DNA of 6,345 nucleotides from Syntrophaceae bacterium UBA6255. Lineage in GTDB: Bacteria; Desulfobacterota; Syntrophia; Syntrophales; Smithellaceae. Where the stretch lies: the NCBI GenBank assembly GCA_002441205.1, contig DJVN01000009.1, forward strand, positions 3,454-9,798, read 5' to 3'. A model generated the notes under the pieces. The model worked only from the letters and a program-made list of their open reading frames with translations, was not told the origin of the DNA and did no database searches. Made by a program: the position numbers and the translations under genes. This document shows positions 5,860 to 6,345 of the stretch, in pieces; the stretch's first letter is position 1, and each line of letters begins with the position of its first letter.

Positions 5860-5929
5860 ACACTCGCTGAGAACAAATGAAATGCAGTTCGAAGCGCAAG
5901 TGGTAGTGAGGCAAGCTGAAGACGAGTGT
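5860..5929. repeat. Inverted repeat closing a possible structured segment after tRNA-Pro
   Basis: ACACTCG (5860-5866) and CGAGTGT (5923-5929) are exact 7-bp reverse complements enclosing 56 nt. GAAGCGCAAG (5891-5900) recurs as GAAGCGTAAG at 5940-5949, nine of ten identical. The segment could fold as a structured tail of the tRNA transcript, or be part of a degraded repeat. No known RNA family is recognised. Confidence 0.4.
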
Positions 5930-5936
5930 AACGATG

Positions 5937-5960
5937 TCTGAAGCGTAAGCCGAACTATCC
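5937..5960. repeat. Right arm of imperfect inverted repeat flanking tRNA-Pro
   Basis: TCTGAAGCGTA (5937-5947), three bases, then CGAACTATCC (5951-5960). Both blocks mirror the left arm at 5645-5685. Together the arms bracket about 316 bp with tRNA-Pro in the middle. Confidence 0.6.
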
Positions 5961-5981
5961 AGTCCCCTTTAACCCGGATTG

Positions 5982-6019
5982 GACATTATCCCACATGGCT
6001 TCGCATGTGGGATAATGTC
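5982..6019. repeat. Perfect 16-bp stem hairpin downstream of pilC
   Basis: GACATTATCCCACATG (5982-5997) pairs without mismatch with CATGTGGGATAATGTC (6004-6019) around GCTTCG. It lies 32 nt past the stop of the minus-strand pilC gene and about 130 nt past the plus-strand tRNA. Neither side has a T-run, so it is not a classic intrinsic terminator, though it could protect the 3' end of the pilC mRNA or stop transcription by another route. Confidence 0.85.
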
Positions 6020-6051
6020 GTAAGTCGAAAAATCCTTCTACGATTTCCGCT

Positions 6052-6345
6052 CTATCCGACAACCGATGCAAGTTTGAAGATTGGCAGATACATGGCTACA
6101 ATCATACCGCCGACAACGCCACCCAGAAAAACCATCATGACAGGTTCAAGTAAAGCGGTCATGGCGTCCACGGCAACATCGACTTCATCATCGTAGAAAT
6201 TGGCAATCTTAGCCAGCATGGAATCAAGAGCGCCGGTAGCCTCACCGACGGCGATCATTTGCACCACCATAGCAGGGAAAAGTCCTGTTTTGGTAAGAGG
6301 CTCCGCAATAGACTGACCTTCACTAATGCTTTGACGCGTTTTCAT
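6052..6345 (-). CDS. pilC: Type II secretion / type IV pilus inner-membrane protein PilC (GspF family), C-terminal part
   Basis: Only the last 97 codons are in the window; the reading frame runs off the right edge and the Met at the edge is probably internal. The fragment is the end of the second T2SSF domain: GLFPAMVVQMIAVGEATGAL (21-40) is the conserved family signature, followed by DSMLAKIANFYDDEVDVAVD, a membrane helix at about 65-86 and the typical tail AMYLPIFKL (84-92). PilC/GspF is the polytopic inner-membrane platform protein that works with the assembly ATPase in type IV pilus or type II secretion machines. The well-kept VVQMIAVGE.TGALD...L pattern and the LPIF ending resemble PilC of pilus systems, but GspF cannot be ruled out from this part. 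It is followed by a strong hairpin at 5982-6019. Confidence 0.93.
   Translation of the reverse strand: MKTRQSISEGQSIAEPLTKTGLFPAMVVQMIAVGEATGALDSMLAKIANFYDDEVDVAVDAMTALLEPVMMVFLGGVVGGMIVAMYLPIFKLASVVG

Noticed and set aside
5696..5914. 72-codon minus-strand ORF across the tRNA
   Set aside because: It is antisense to tRNA-Pro; the GWRDLNARLLRPERSALPN stretch is the well-known false peptide read from the complement of tRNA genes.

Overview
The window reads as chromosomal DNA from a Gram-negative anaerobe of the Desulfobacterota (former Deltaproteobacteria), possibly a Syntrophales-type organism. This is inference from the gene set, not a search result: AmmeMemo A/B proteins, a DUF1178 protein, a PilC-type pilus protein, an orphan AtpZ-like membrane protein and a cysteine synthase fused to a cysteinyl-tRNA synthetase. 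Base composition is moderately AT-rich. All genes are ordinary coding sequence; there is no CRISPR array, transposase or phage gene.

Layout. At the left, a small AtpZ/AtpI-like two-helix membrane protein (67-306, +) ends at a strong intrinsic terminator (340-382). All remaining protein genes are on the minus strand. Read in their own direction they are: the C-terminal end of a PilC/GspF inner-membrane protein (6345-6052, cut by the window edge); a 616-bp intergenic stretch (6051-5436) holding tRNA-Pro(CGG) on the plus strand and several strong inverted repeats; a DUF1178 zinc-ribbon-like protein (5435-5019); the 773-residue CysM-CysRS fusion (4936-2615); the Memo-family protein AmrB (2610-1783); the AMMECR1-family protein AmrA (1689-1144); and a membrane-anchored YdcF/DUF218 protein (1040-420).

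How the genes may work together. The fusion and amrB are tightly linked: 4 nt lie between stop and start, and the amrB ribosome site lies in the last codons of the fusion. They are therefore probably co-transcribed and translationally coupled. DUF1178 lies 82 nt upstream and amrA 93 nt downstream, so one DUF1178 / cysM-cysS / amrB / amrA unit is plausible, with ydcF possibly trailing. The fusion would make cysteine (CysM module) and activate it (CysRS module) on one polypeptide. The neighbouring AmrA/AmrB pair normally belongs to the poorly understood AmmeMemoRadiSam set, but its radical-SAM member is not in this window.

Most interesting points: the CysM-CysRS fusion itself; a CysRS module whose otherwise very conserved zinc and cysteine-binding segment is altered (Glu zinc ligand replaced by Val, adjacent His by Cys, GGG loop lost); a fusion junction at a six-A run where loss of one base would give two genes with a classic ATGA overlap; and a cluster of inverted repeats around the tRNA gene.
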